DNA of 64,000 nucleotides from Ifrita kowaldi. Taxonomy: Eukaryota > Chordata > Aves > Passeriformes > Cinclosomatidae. This document shows, piece by piece, positions 34,001 to 45,420 of this stretch. The translations under genes and the position numbers were made by a program. The notes under the pieces were generated by a model. That model had not been told where the DNA came from and did not search any database. It was given only the letters and a program-made list of their open reading frames with translations. The stretch lies in NCBI GenBank assembly GCA_013398055.1, contig VZRS01014210.1, positions 723,933 to 787,932 of the forward strand, given 5' to 3'. Within the stretch, counting starts at the first letter, position 1. Each line of letters starts with the position of its first letter.

Positions 34001-37000
34001 TCTGTTCCCCTCTTCCCCACCCTGCTCAGTCCCATGCACCCAGGAAGGACAATGCCTATGGAGCTGTCTGCCCTGGCCAGGACATCCCCAGCAGTGTTGC
34101 TGTATCTGGCTGAGGTGCTCTGTGCCATGGTCTGACCCTGGCACCTCTCTGCTATGGAGATTTCTGCAGCACAGCACAGGATCCCAAGATCCTGTGCCAG
34201 TGCCAGTGCAGAGGAGCTGGTGCTTCCCCAGGCACTCTGGCAGAGACTAGCCATTTCCATCTGCATAATGGAGACTGTAGCACAACCACCATCAACCCAC
34301 TCTGGGCTATTTTTAGGCCTGGCTGTGCTGATGAGGGAGAGATGACAGGCTCACTCCACATCCGGACAACATGATGCCTCTCCCAGCTGCAGCAACCTGG
34401 TGCAATGGGAGAAGCGTGGGCTGTTCCCCCAGGGAAGGCAGCACTGACCAGGTGGTCTGGCTCTGGGCTTGCTGGGAGCAGCTACTGGTGCAGGATACCA
34501 CCATCCTTCTCCCTCTGAACTCGTGCAGCTTCACTGCTTTTGAGAGAGCAGGTTAATGAATTCCACAGATCTCACTGGCTCTTGACATTGAGGGTATTTC
34601 CTGGCTTGTGAAGGAAAAGGAGGGAGGAATCTGCAGCTGTGGGACTGAAGCATGGGCAGTGACATGCTTGCACATGGTCACCTGCTGTCACAGAAATGGG
34701 GATCAGCTGAGGAGTCTGGCTTTTCTGCAGGGCCTGAGGCTTGGAAAGTTCTGTGGAAGAAGGTATCAGCCCTTTTCATCAGAGCCCTGTGTGGGGCTGC
34801 AGCTGGTGGAGTGGAAGGAGCAGTGATTTGGAGGTGACTGGGGTGAGTTGATGGAAGACAGGAGATCTGGGACATGAGGCTGTCTCCTGTGGCCAGGCAT
34901 GTCTGAACTGCTAGGAAGGCCTTGCATGAAGCAGGTGCCTGATGCCCTGGACGCACACAATGACACAGTGCTACTGGGAGGTGACACTGCCAAGCCATGA
35001 CTGTGTCCTGGGTGCTGGCAGAGGGGAGAACTGTCCAACACAGTGTCTGTGGCAGGGTTGGAGGGGAACTGGGCTGGGCTGGAGCAGGCTGCTCTACCCA
35101 GCTTCACACCAAGGCTCACATGCCAACCCAGGTAGGTTGTAGGTGCTGGACTCTGAACACAGGACTTGTCTGGGTGGCTGCACAAAGCAGTGGCACTAAT
35201 CTACCCCATCCACCAGGAACCAGTCTGTCAGGGAGGGTGCCACTGGTACCAACACCTCACTGTATTTGGCTTTCCCTGTCCCTGCGTTGGAAGGACCAAT
35301 TCAGCTGCAGGTGCAAACCTCCCTCAGCTGGCTGCTGAGACCTGGAAAGCTCCAGCCCTGAGCAGCTGCTTCTGCCTGACCCTGTGGATCTGCAAGCATC
35401 CCCCAGCGTAGCGGTGGTTCAGGTGATGGCTGCAGAAAGTTCATACTCCCTTGGCTGTGGCACAGGGAGTTGGCTCCCATGGAGCAGGGTGGAGAAACTT
35501 CATTGGAGAGGCTGAGCTCTGTCCCCACCTTCTTGTGGCTGGGTGGGGTGGGCTGCAGCTGAAAACAAGGACCTGCTGGCCTGGCTGTTCCCCCATGACT
35601 GCTGGGACAGGGGCAGAGTCCTCCATGGCTGGAAGCTCTGTACATTCACTGTTTGGGATCCCACTTACTACACGAGGATCCAGTGTCCCCTTAGTCCTGT
35701 TCTCACTCGTACCTATCACTATAGACGTGTGTGACTTTGAGTAATGTACCCATGGGGGTTGAGGTGTTTCAGCATCACCCGTCTGTTTGTGTCCCCTGTC
35801 TGTGGCTGGCAGCTGCCTCTTCATGGCTGGTGTTAGCCCACATCCTGACAGCAAACAAAGCACCCAGAGGCACTTCCCCTTGGCTGCTCTAACTCCCTGT
35901 TATGAAAAGCGGCTGCAAGAATGCACAGGTTGCCACAAATACTGAATCTCCAAAACTGAGACTGTTCATGTCCCACAGCAGAGCACAAACCCTTGGCCAC
36001 ATCCTGCAGCACAGGGGTCAGGGCAGTGCAAACTAAGCCCTCAGCCCCTCCACCCTCCCACAGAGCCCCTTTGGCCCACACCATGCTGGGTGGCTCGTCT
36101 CCTTTCTTCCTTTTCCCAAGAGGGAGCAGATAAGCTTCAGCACCCAGGAGTGGGGAAGAAAGGCACTGGGACATGGCAAGGCTACCTCAGCTGGCAGCTA
36201 CCTTGCCAGCCCAGTGCCCCATGCCAGGCAGCCATTCTCATGACCAATGGTGAAGCACCTCCACCAGCAGCACCAGCACCTCCTCCCACCACCTTCCAGT
36301 GACTGGCAACATTTGAGGTGCCCGGTGCTTTCCCTTCCTCTTGCCTCGCCTTGCCCCCTGCCCTTGCTCCTTCCCATCTCCTTGATCCCTTTCCTAAGCA
36401 TCATGCTTGCCGTGGTCTCAGATGAGTAGGAGGTGGGATGCTGTCAAGAGCACCTCTCTGGGCACATGGCCCTGCACCCTGGGAGGTGTTGATGTCCCTT
36501 GGTGCACCATGGGGTTTTGAGAGGGGAAATCACCCACACAGGTGTGCAGCCTGTGGCTCTGCAGACAATGCCCTGGGAGTTGCTTACCAGAGGCAGTGTT
36601 GCTGACCATTTCCTCTGGGCACATGGGAAAGAGATCAGAGCGACACAAATGGGGAAGGTTTGTAAACCTGAAGTGGACACTTGACTCGGGCACTTGTGCT
36701 GCTGTGCTTATGCTTTGGGTTTTGGCATCAACTGACTTGGGCATGTATGGGAGAGATAAGTATGACTAACAGAGCTGGTTGCTGTGTCATATGAAGGTTG
36801 CTAGTGCATTACTTGGGTTCAGAGGTTGCAGTTCACCAGGCATCAGGCAACAATGGAGAGAAGGTTGAGGTTGAACAGAATGAAAAGATGAGCCCATGGC
36901 CAGTGGCCTCATCACCACAGCAGGCCAGCTGAAGGTGCACAAGGGATTGCTCCAATGCAAGAAATTAAGTACTGAAGCTCCGGGCTGGAAATGAGGCATT

Positions 37001-37400
37001 CCCTGGGTCAAAGGCTGGCAATGAGCACTGCTGCAGGTAGTGTAATGCCACAGAGCCAGCTCAGGCTGTTGTACCTGTTTTTAGAAAGACATGTGCATGA
37101 GCTGGAAGAGCAGGTGAACAAGACTGTCCTCAGGCAGAGCCTTCCGCACCTTCCCCACCGCCTTCTCTGGCATGCAGAAATCAGTCCTGGCCTCCTTTTT
37201 GCTGCTGGAGCTGTTTGGACAGGAGATCAGGAGGGGTGCATACAGGTCAGGGCAAAACAGCAAGCACATCCATGCAGTATCTCTTCATGCCTGAGCTACA
37301 GATGTCAAAAAATTAAAGCTGAGACCTTAAACTTGTCGAGATCTAGTTGAGATCTAAACTTATTTTGCAAGCTGCTGCATGGTGAGGATGGCTGCCCCTG
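31001..37400. other. GC-richer intergenic block, no gene recognised
   Basis: GC content is visibly higher than on either side, so many overlapping open frames up to 182 codons occur on both strands. None shows a domain, a consistent splice pattern or family resemblance. I see no CpG island, RNA gene or repeat family. A non-coding transcript cannot be excluded. Confidence 0.55.
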
Positions 37401-39600
37401 CAGCCGTCAGTGACCGTGCTGTACTTAATTTCAGGCTTGAGTTTTTCCCATCTTCAACATTTCACCTTTGGCTCCTGCTCTTCCTTCTGCCCATACCAGT
37501 GCTCCATTCCCTCTGGCAGTGAGGAGACCCTCTCCTGGGGCAGTTAAGTAGCTTGTGCTCCTCACATCCTACGCAGCCATATTTGCCACATTTCAAACCC
37601 TTAGCTCCTTTTTTGTGGTGGTGTTGCTGCTCCTCGGGATTTCTGCCTGTTCTGAAGTTTGGAGAGTTTGAGCAGACATCAAGTTGGCTTTGCCAGATCT
37701 GTAGCTCTGCTTGGAAATCACCTCCATGGCCCTCTGACTCATGGCTCTCAGAGCCAAGGTGCTGTGCTGCAGGCTCATAGTAGCAGTCATGTGGGGACAG
37801 CTCTTTTTAGCTTTTTCCCTTAATTCTACCTGCCAGCCCCGCTTTCAGGGAGATTCCTCACCTTGCAGTACAGCCTGTACTCTCCATTCCCGAGAACCTT
37901 CCTTTACAGCCCATCACTGTGCTGTGGGCTGTGATCATCTTCCCAGGCCATTCAGCTCATGCTGTAGCAGCCAGCAGCCTGTTTAGTGTTTTATCAGCCC
38001 CAAATATAAACCTTCATCTTGTCATCCAGACAATTGATATTAAGACCTATTAAATGGCACTGGACCAGGGGTCACTGGGGGTCTAGGTATGCTTCCTGTT
38101 GTTGATGTCTCCTCATTAAGGCTTGGCTCACTGACAGATCTCAGAATGTAGCTGTTAATACGTGTAGTTGTTAATCTACTTGAGTCTTATTAATTCTTTA
38201 TAATACATACTCTTAATTAAAATCCTACAGCATTATTGAGAGCAATGGAGAAGGCAAAGTGTTCTCCATAGATGCTCCTGCTCTCAGCAGCCAGAACTTT
38301 CCTTTTGCCCAGGGAGGAGTTTCCCTGTGTAACAGCCTCAGGATGCCCTTAGCTGTGCTTTCACCTACCCAGTGGCAGTCTGAGGCTCTCTGCCATTTCT
38401 CTGCCCATTGCTTTGACCCTTTAGATTACACTGGCCTCCTAGCAGCTGACCATTCATTAAAAATTAACACGTGTTTGGGAAAGTCTGTGATTAAGTCACC
38501 AAATTGTTTGCAAACTACTTGGGCCTGTAGCATGAGCGTGGCTGGTTTGGGGAGCTGCAGCCTCTCCTTGTGCCACTGCTTTGCCAAAATTCCCTCCTCT
38601 CTGTGACAGCATGTGAGATGGAGTCACTCCTGCCATTCCCGATTGAGAGGAGGCAGTGGCTGGATGGCACCTGCTTGCCTCGCCTGACTCTTCCGGCTAT
38701 TTTTATGGCATGAAAGGGGATGGGGTAATGCCAGGCTGGAGAGCTCAAGATGAACCCATTTAGGTTCATGGCCATGACAGTTCTAACTGTCTCTGAAATT
38801 CAGGTTTATTCAGCAATCATCTCAGAAACTCAAGGACAGCACTCCTGGGTTTGGAGAGGCAGCATGACCACAGCTGGAGCTGGGCTCTTTCAGGGTTCCT
38901 GCAGCACTGGCATGAAGAAATGCACTTTGATATCCAGTGATGGCACATGGGCTGAGCAAGACTCCCTGTTTCACTCCCAGATCTCAGGTAGGCTTCACTG
39001 GGGAGGCTGCTGGGGGAGGTTATTTTAGCTGGTTTCTTAAGGAGTAGAATTAAAGATGAAACCTTCACCGAGCCTATTATTTTTAAGAGGCTGTGTTCAT
39101 GGTGTGCAGCCTGGTAAATAGTCAGTGCACAGATTCCACAGTGAGTGCTGTCACTCGAAACAGGCTGGGTAAAATATTAACAGGCATTGCAAAATATTTC
39201 CTAGACAGTCAAACTAGCCTGGATGCCAGCAGCCACTGCTTGGTTCTGTGTTGTCTTTCACGGCGCAGTAACCTACTGTGGACATTTGCTCCTGGACATT
39301 TGCTCCTGGACAGTTCACCAGGGCTCAGCACATCTTCCTAAGGCCTGCCAAGCTCAGCTCCCTAAGTCCCGCCAAATGTGGCAACCGTGACATCCATGAT
39401 TCTAGGACAGTGAGCAAGTGAGGGAGGTGTGTGGGAGTGGAGGTGTCCCCAGCCATCAAACGCCATTCATCAGTTCCTGGATGTGCAGCTGAGATACAGG
39501 TGGTTCTAACCTGCCAGCAGGGGGTCTGAAAAAGATCTAGGACAATCCTGCCTGAATGCTTATCCTGATCCTATGGTAGAAGCATCTAATGCAGCCCTTT
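37401..39600. other. intergenic, no gene recognised
   Basis: This is unique-looking DNA with a 14-bp tandem repeat at 39280-39315 and a small inverted repeat at 38750-38769 (ATGAACC/GGTTCAT, 6-bp centre). Nothing else is recognised. Confidence 0.5.
39280..39315. repeat. 14-bp tandem repeat, about 2.4 copies
   Basis: The unit GGACATTTGCTCCT occurs twice in direct succession, followed by GGACA. It looks like a recent slippage or short duplication. Confidence 0.85.
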
Positions 39601-39609
39601 AAGAGTGCA

Positions 39610-39990
39610 AATAGGAAAAAGCAGATTAAATCCCTGTGTCAAAGCATTAGGGAGGCTCATTGCGGGATTCTACATCTTGAAAAGGATTCAGGAAAATCAG
39701 AGAGCCTCTATAGAGCAGGAATGCAAAAAATGGCTTGAGGGTGGGAGGAAAAGCCTAGCAGAGAGAGAATTAAGCGACTCAGTATATTTAGCTTTTCAGA
39801 AAGACGGATGAGAGGGGGTTTGCTTGCAGCATATGTGTAGTGTCACAAAGAGAAAATGCCAGGCTCTGAAAGGCTCTTTAATCAAGCAGAAGGCAGAACA
39901 AAATGGTATGTCTGCAAGCTGAAGCCAGACACAGGGAGGTGGGATGCTCTTCTGAACGTGAGGATGAGGGACTCCTGAAACAGACCCAGA
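39610..39990 (+). mobile_element. old CR1-like LINE fragment, sense
   Basis: The chain includes 'attctacatcttgaaaagga', 'agctttcagaaagacgg'-like, 'tctttaatcaagcagaaggc' and 'tctgcaagctgaagccagac', in the order seen in ancient amniote CR1/L3-type elements ('ctcttcaatctagcagac...ctggaagctgaagctagac...'). It is strongly diverged and lacks the terminal repeat. The subfamily is uncertain. Confidence 0.6.
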
Positions 39991-42900
39991 AAAGTGGGAG
40001 TCTTCAATGCTTGTCTTCAATTCAAGCCTACCTCCTCTCTTGGAAACTATGAGTGAACCAAACCTAGCATATTGGAATTACTGCAAGGAGATGAACTGCT
40101 GAGCAGGGTGCTGGCCAGGCTCTTGCACTGGCACAGCCACCTGCCAGGCAGGACCATTGGGTCACTTCATCTGAGGAAGACCCCGGGAAACCTGCTCCAG
40201 TCAGGCAGAGCACTCGGGGAGCCGATCGGGCAGGCTCCAGTTGTTTGTCTGCGCCCAAAGTGGTAAGTGGGATTCTTTGCTGTTGAAAACATCTGGAGGG
40301 TGGCAGAATTTTTGAGGCAAGTTTAGATTGTTTTAACTTGTTTTGTGTGGACTTGGTGCTGATGCTGTTTAACATTTCTGTTCTTAGAGTAGCCAGAGCA
40401 CTAGAAATGTAAAGTGTTCTCCACAGTCTGTTCACGTTCAGAGTCTGCATTTAAGAATAATACATAATGAGTGTGTGAGATGAAACAAGTTTGGTCAGAG
40501 AGATAAGACAAACTACAAGTGTCTTACAGCCCAGATTGCATTCCTCTAGCCTGTGCATCAGCACAGGTAATCTCTGTCTAGCCATTACTGGAAAGAGATC
40601 TTTGCTGTGGTATATAGTGGTATTTAATTAATCATAAAATATTGCATTAATTAGTATCAGGTCTGATTTGATGACATTTAGTTTGGGGAGAAGGATTACA
40701 GTGTGAGTATTAGAATGGTAATTTTTATAGGGTAAAGAAACAAAATGAGATTAGAAGTCTCTATGAAGGAAGCCTGGAGGCTGATGTGTGTGTTTGGTAT
40801 CTGATGCAGATAGCTACAGCATAACTTTATTTACTGGTGGAAAAAGAACCTCTAGTTGTTATTTATGAGTCCCCCCCCATACAGTGTGTGGCTCAGCCAC
40901 CATGAAATAAAAAAGCAGGCAAGTGTCAGTTCAGTGAGAATGCCTTGTGGTGCTCAGCATCATGCACATGAGGGAAATTTGCAGAGCAATTTTGGCATGC
41001 CCCAGGTGGGCTCCTTTCTAAAGAAGGGCAGAAGGAAGCTTTGCTTATGGTCACACTGGTGTGTCCAAGTCATACTTAGTCCAACATGAGTGTCTCTGCA
41101 GCATGGACGCAGGGACACAGGGGTACAACCCCTCACTGCCTGCTCCAAGCAGTGACCAGCCCTAACTGTCTTGTGCTGCCTGCTAATGCAGCCACCAGTT
41201 GCGCTCTGTGCCAGAGCCTTTTTTCCCCAGATCATGGCCAGTGCTGCTGTAGGAAATGCTCTGCAGACACGCGGGTAGCCACAGGCTCAGCAGGTTTGCT
41301 ACAAGTGGGTTTTGTTGAGCAGGATGGGCTGGACCATTTGCCTGATCATTTGGTCAGTTTGGCTTTGAAAAGCTCCAGAGCATTCTGGAAAGCAGCACAG
41401 CAATATGATAGGATTTAATCAGACTTAATTATTCCCCTGCTGTCTATCTCCTAGCAACATCCAGCTTGACATCTGCCTGCGAATGAAATGTGTAAGCTAA
41501 GTAGGAACATGTTCAGACTAAAGTCCTGCTACTTGAACCAAATCACTCCACTAATCATTGCCTTAATTCATCTCATGGCCATCAGACAGCTGCCAGGCAC
41601 TGGTACCTGATTTTCCAAGATACACAGCGCTCACCTTCTGAGTTTTTTCCAGGCTGGCAAGAAGGGTGACTTCATCCTGGGCTCTTTCCAGCACACAGAC
41701 ACCTGATAACGGGGGTAGAGTTTCCTGAGTGACAAACACGGGCTCAGGAGCAAGCCCCAGACTTGTCGCTATCTGGCTTCGTGCTGTAGGTCCCCGCTTA
41801 TCTCATCACTGAAATCAGATCACCTGCTGTGCCTGCACACCACGGGGTTCAAATGCGGTATGGTTGGGGGTGGTTTAGGTGAAGCCTGGGGACAGCTGGA
41901 GCAGATGTGGTGCAGTGGCAGCAGGCAGTGCAGCAGCTCTGTGTCACAGGGACAAGGGCGGTTGGGGCAGGGAGAAGAGACCCAGTTTACACAGATGGAG
42001 GGATGAAGAGGGGAAGAGAGGAGCAGGCATAAAGCAAACATATGTAAAGTAAAACTGGACTCCAGCCAGACATGATGTGGCACAGGAGTCGGTGGGGTTC
42101 CTGGAAGAAATGAGCCCAGCAGCAGAGCCGGGGCCATCGGAGGAGGCTGCCAAGGCCAGCCCTGGCTGCCAGCTAACCGTGAAGCTGGAGGGAAGGGAGT
42201 GGTCTCAGATGAGTGAGCACAACGAGCATCCTAAGCAGGTCAGCCCTGCAAGCTGTGGGTTGGTGGGGCAGCAGCTGAGGGGGCAGATCTACAGATGCAC
42301 AGGGCTGCATGGATGTGGTCGTGTCCCCTCTCCACATACCTCCTCAGGGGAATATTGGTGCCGTGATACCTGAGTACTTGCTTGAGTCTGTTGGTCTCCT
42401 GTGCTATATCCAGAAGTTGTTGTTGGCATCCAGAAAACCTGATGGCGTATGAGTGTGACATGTGTCTCCCTTGTGTCTCTGCAGAGGAGCATGGCAGCTT
42501 TGGAAGCCTGGCTGTGTGGGTGCCACACTTACAACCAGCTCACACTGACTTCATTTGTGCAGAGCATGAAGTGGGTTTTCTGGCTGTGAAAGTGGGGCTG
42601 TATGAGCCCCCACCAGTGCTCCCTGTGACCAGCAGGAACTCTGCCTTCTGTCAACTGCCAGGGAGCAGGCTTGGGCAGTGCTCAGCCAGCTCTGTGCTGT
42701 TCAAGTCGGTGTCTGCCATTCAACATCGGCACCTGGGCTCACCTCAGTGGCAGCTGCCACCATGCTGGACATGATCCTATTTAGATTCCCTTAAAATCAC
42801 CTTTTGTTTTCCTTCCGTTATTAGTGACTCATGGAGGGTCACTGGGCTGGTCACTGAAGATGCAGGTTTATTCCTAATGGTTTCTTTCCTTTCAGATGAC

Positions 42901-43020
42901 TTTCCCCCTCATGACTAGTAACTTCCCTTTATCACTCTGTCCCTGAGAGGTCTTAAACTAGAGTTTGTCACTTCCCCTCTGCCTAAGGAGCATTAGAAGG
43001 CTGTGGGGCCAGCAACAACG
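39991..43020. other. intergenic upstream of ST3GAL3, no gene recognised
   Basis: Short open frames only. An 8-C run lies near 40870. GC rises from about 41.6 kb towards the ST3GAL3 CpG island. No repeat family, exon or RNA gene is recognised. Confidence 0.5.
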
Positions 43021-43049
43021 AGGGCAATGCTGTAGGAAGTGCGGTGCAG

Positions 43050-43720
43050 GCTGGCCCCAGTGCTGCTGTGCTCACAGGGCAGCTGTGCAGTGAGAAGGTG
43101 GAGACTTTAACACACCGGGAAGTGCATAGAAGTTGCACTGTCTGCGTGGCGTGAGCTGTGCTGTGCGGTGGAAGGGCAGCTGGTGGGGTCCGCGCCGCAC
43201 GGTGAGGTCCGTGTGGTCCAGTGGTGGAGGCTGTACTACACCGGGGAGGTGGCACAGAGCCGTGCAGGAGGTGGGCAGGACCTTTTGGGTGTGCAGTGCT
43301 GTGAGGGTTTGCAGAAGCCGGAGGATGGTGTGAAGGCAGTGGCTGGACTGTGCAGCAGGCACAGGTGCTGCGTGGGGCAGTGACGGAAGCAGCCTAGGGC
43401 TGCGTTGCCCTGTGTCGTGGCTGCAACTTGGCTGTGCAGAGCGGGGCAAGGCTGAGAGGCCATCGGAGCAGTGCTCGGCGGTCGGGCAGTGCAGCACTTG
43501 AAGGGAGACGCAGCGCATTCGATGCCGTGCCTGGAGAGCGGGCGATGCCGTGTCACTGCAGGGGCGCAGCGGCCGGGCAGGAGCCGAGGTGCCTCAGCTG
43601 GCGGAAGGTGCAGTGCTGTGGGGTGACAATGCGGAGCCTCACAGCGGGCGCAGTGCTTGCAGGGGTCACCCAGTGCCATACCTGGAGGCACCGCAGTGCT
43701 CTGGAGGTGCCACGGCGTGA
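43050..43720. repeat. degenerate CAGTGC-rich repeat region
   Basis: The hexamer CAGTGC recurs about eight times in ~650 bp, several times within GTGCAGTGCTGTGRGG or GCAGTGCTTGCAGGGG. GATGCCGTG also occurs twice close together. Spacing is irregular, so this looks like a decayed minisatellite leading into the CpG island. Confidence 0.5.
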
Positions 43721-44240
43721 CTGGGGAGCGGCGCCTGGATTTGGAGGAGGAGCGATGCCCGGCAGGGGCCGTGAGGGGGGAGCGGGGCCGGGCCGTTTCC
43801 CGCGGCGCCACCGCCACGCGCCGATTCTGGGGGGCGCGAGGACCGCTCCGCGCACGCGCACCGCCGCCCTGCNCCGGCCGCTGTCAGCTGGCGGAGAGCT
43901 GCCGTCCTGCCCGGGCCCGGCGAGCCCCTCTGCCTGGGCGCCGGTACAGCCTCTAGGGCAGCGCGTCCCCGCAGCGCGGAGTGCCCGGGACTCCGCGGGG
44001 CTCCAGCCGGGACCGGCTCTGCCCTGGCCGCTCCCCTGGACCCCGCTGTCCGCGGGGCACCCCCGGTGCTGTGGGCTTGCTCTGTGGCGTTTCGGGAGGA
44101 CGCGGTGCTCGCCAGGCCTCGGCGGCCAGGGCCGTGCTGGACTCGGCTGTCTGGAGCGGGCAGGAGCGGGGCTGACGCTCTGTAACAGCGTGGAGGTGAC
44201 TGCCCGCCTCTCCGGAGCGGCACCGAGCCTTGTGACGGCC
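43490..44240 (+). promoter_or_regulatory. ST3GAL3: CpG-island promoter and probable non-coding exon 1 of ST3GAL3
   Basis: This is dense CpG, GC-rich DNA ending about 190 bp before the acceptor of the first coding exon. The exon at 44428 begins with a splice acceptor, so a non-coding first exon with a donor must lie upstream. This island is the obvious place, but I cannot choose the donor with confidence. One ambiguous base (N) lies at 43873. No TATA box is evident. Confidence 0.7.
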
Positions 44241-44427
44241 AGAACAGGCAGCTGTCTGGGGTGGAAGTTCTTGTTTCACTGGTGTGCTTTGGGGAACGGG
44301 TGTGTTTTACCTTGTGGAGAGCACGGTTTGGGATCTGTGCGTTATGGTGGGTATGGGATTGCATGTTTTGGGAGAGGATGCCCGTTGGAGAAGGTGGCTC
44401 CAACCTCAACCTGTTTTTCTTTCTCAG

Positions 44428-44572
44428 GTCATGTAGAAGATCAGATTTAATATGAAGATGGGACTCTTGGTGTTTATGCGTAACCTGCTACTAGCCCTCT
44501 GCCTCTTTCTGGTCCTGGGATTTCTGTACTATTCTGCTTGGAAGTTGCACCTTCTCAGATGGGAGGATTCAA
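44428..44572 (+). CDS. ST3GAL3: ST3GAL3 first coding exon (exon 2), CDS from 44458
   Basis: ST3GAL3 is a Golgi CMP-sialic acid:beta-galactoside alpha-2,3-sialyltransferase acting on Gal-beta-1,3/4-GlcNAc ends of glycans. The exon starts after tttctttctcag and ends CA A|gtaagt in phase 1. The frame from ATG 44458 gives MGLLVFMRN, a signal anchor (LLLALCLFLVLGFLYYSAW) and KLHLLRWEDS: a short cytoplasmic tail, one membrane span and the start of the lumenal stem, 38 residues in all. I prefer 44458 over the in-frame ATG at 44452 because its context (aagATGg) is optimal and it matches the mammalian start; MK-MGLL is possible. An ATG-TAG start-stop pair lies at 44431-44436 in the 5' UTR part. The catalytic domain exons lie beyond 64000. 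Confidence 0.95.
44431..44436 (+). promoter_or_regulatory. ST3GAL3: minimal upstream ORF ATG-TAG (start-stop) in ST3GAL3 5' UTR
   Basis: ATG is followed directly by TAG, 15 nt before the first in-frame ATG at 44452. The -3 base is G (44428) and +4 is T, a usable context. Start-stop elements can hold ribosomes and lower main-frame initiation; that effect here is inferred. Confidence 0.6.
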
Positions 44573-45079
44573 GTAAGTAGGAGCACGGTGCAACTGTTTC
44601 TGGGCTCCCACAACTGAAACGTCTGAATAGTTAGATAGTTGCGATAATGGTGAGGTAGTTCTGATTTAGTAGTATTAGAGGGATGTGGTTAAGCCCACTC
44701 AAATGCTAGAGCTTTTAGTATGCTTAAGGGGTCGAATTTGTGACTACCTAATGCTCTTTATGGCTTTACTTTTATTACTGGGTACAAGAGCAGGTTCATG
44801 CTTTATAAATCTAGTATTAGAGATTCAGTTCTTGGAATATTCTGTTAGTTTATGATTCCTAATTGTCAAAATAAAGAGTTTGTATTTTGAGGCTTTTGTT
44901 TCCTGAATATTCTGTGTGTTTTAAAATATCTGAGACAGGTTTGGTTTTTTTCCTTTGGTGAATTTTGATTTCTTTCTGTAATCATATGTGCTGGTTATCT
45001 CATCATCTTACTTTGTCCTTCAGAAATCCTCATCTTCCATTTATCTTCCATGTTGTTATCTGCCAACTATCTGTCATCT

Positions 45080-45420
45080 AAAGGATGTCTCTCAACCTTT
45101 TTAAGTCCAGAGAGACATCTGACCTCATTGAATACAATCTGAGGATTGTACTGTGCAGTAAGGCCACAGAAGGTTACAGTTGCAATGAGACAGAAATTAG
45201 GCTGAGGTTTGATTGCTCAGTTGCTGCTCTTATTTTTGTTTGTGTTGATTTTGCCTGCATGCATGAACTATTTATTGAAAATATAAAAACAAGGAAACAA
45301 TTCCCTCCTCTACCCCCTTGCCCAAAACACAAGCCAGCCTTCCTTGCAGCTGTTCCACAGGCTGTTTCAGATGTTTCAGAGCTGACTGTTGCTCCCTGGA
45401 TCAGCAGCTGAGAAACACTG
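45080..45420. mobile_element. possible hAT/Charlie-type DNA transposon relic
   Basis: The left end 'ggatgtctctcaaccttttt' and right end 'gctgagaaacactg' resemble the inverted termini of hAT-Charlie elements (CAGTGGTTCTCAACCTTTTT and its complement), 340 bp apart. I could not find a clear 8-bp target duplication. It has no transposase frame. The identification is weak. Confidence 0.35.

Noticed and set aside
43236..43817. 193-codon open frame (-) in the CAGTGC-rich region
   Set aside because: It overlaps other long frames in the same repeat-like, GC-rich DNA and shows low-complexity Pro/His/Cys-rich composition. No domain.
43428..44450. 340-codon open frame (+) across the ST3GAL3 CpG island
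   Set aside because: It depends on GC-rich sequence with few stop codons and an N. It runs straight through the clear splice acceptor at 44427 and stops before the real ATG. There is no recognisable domain.
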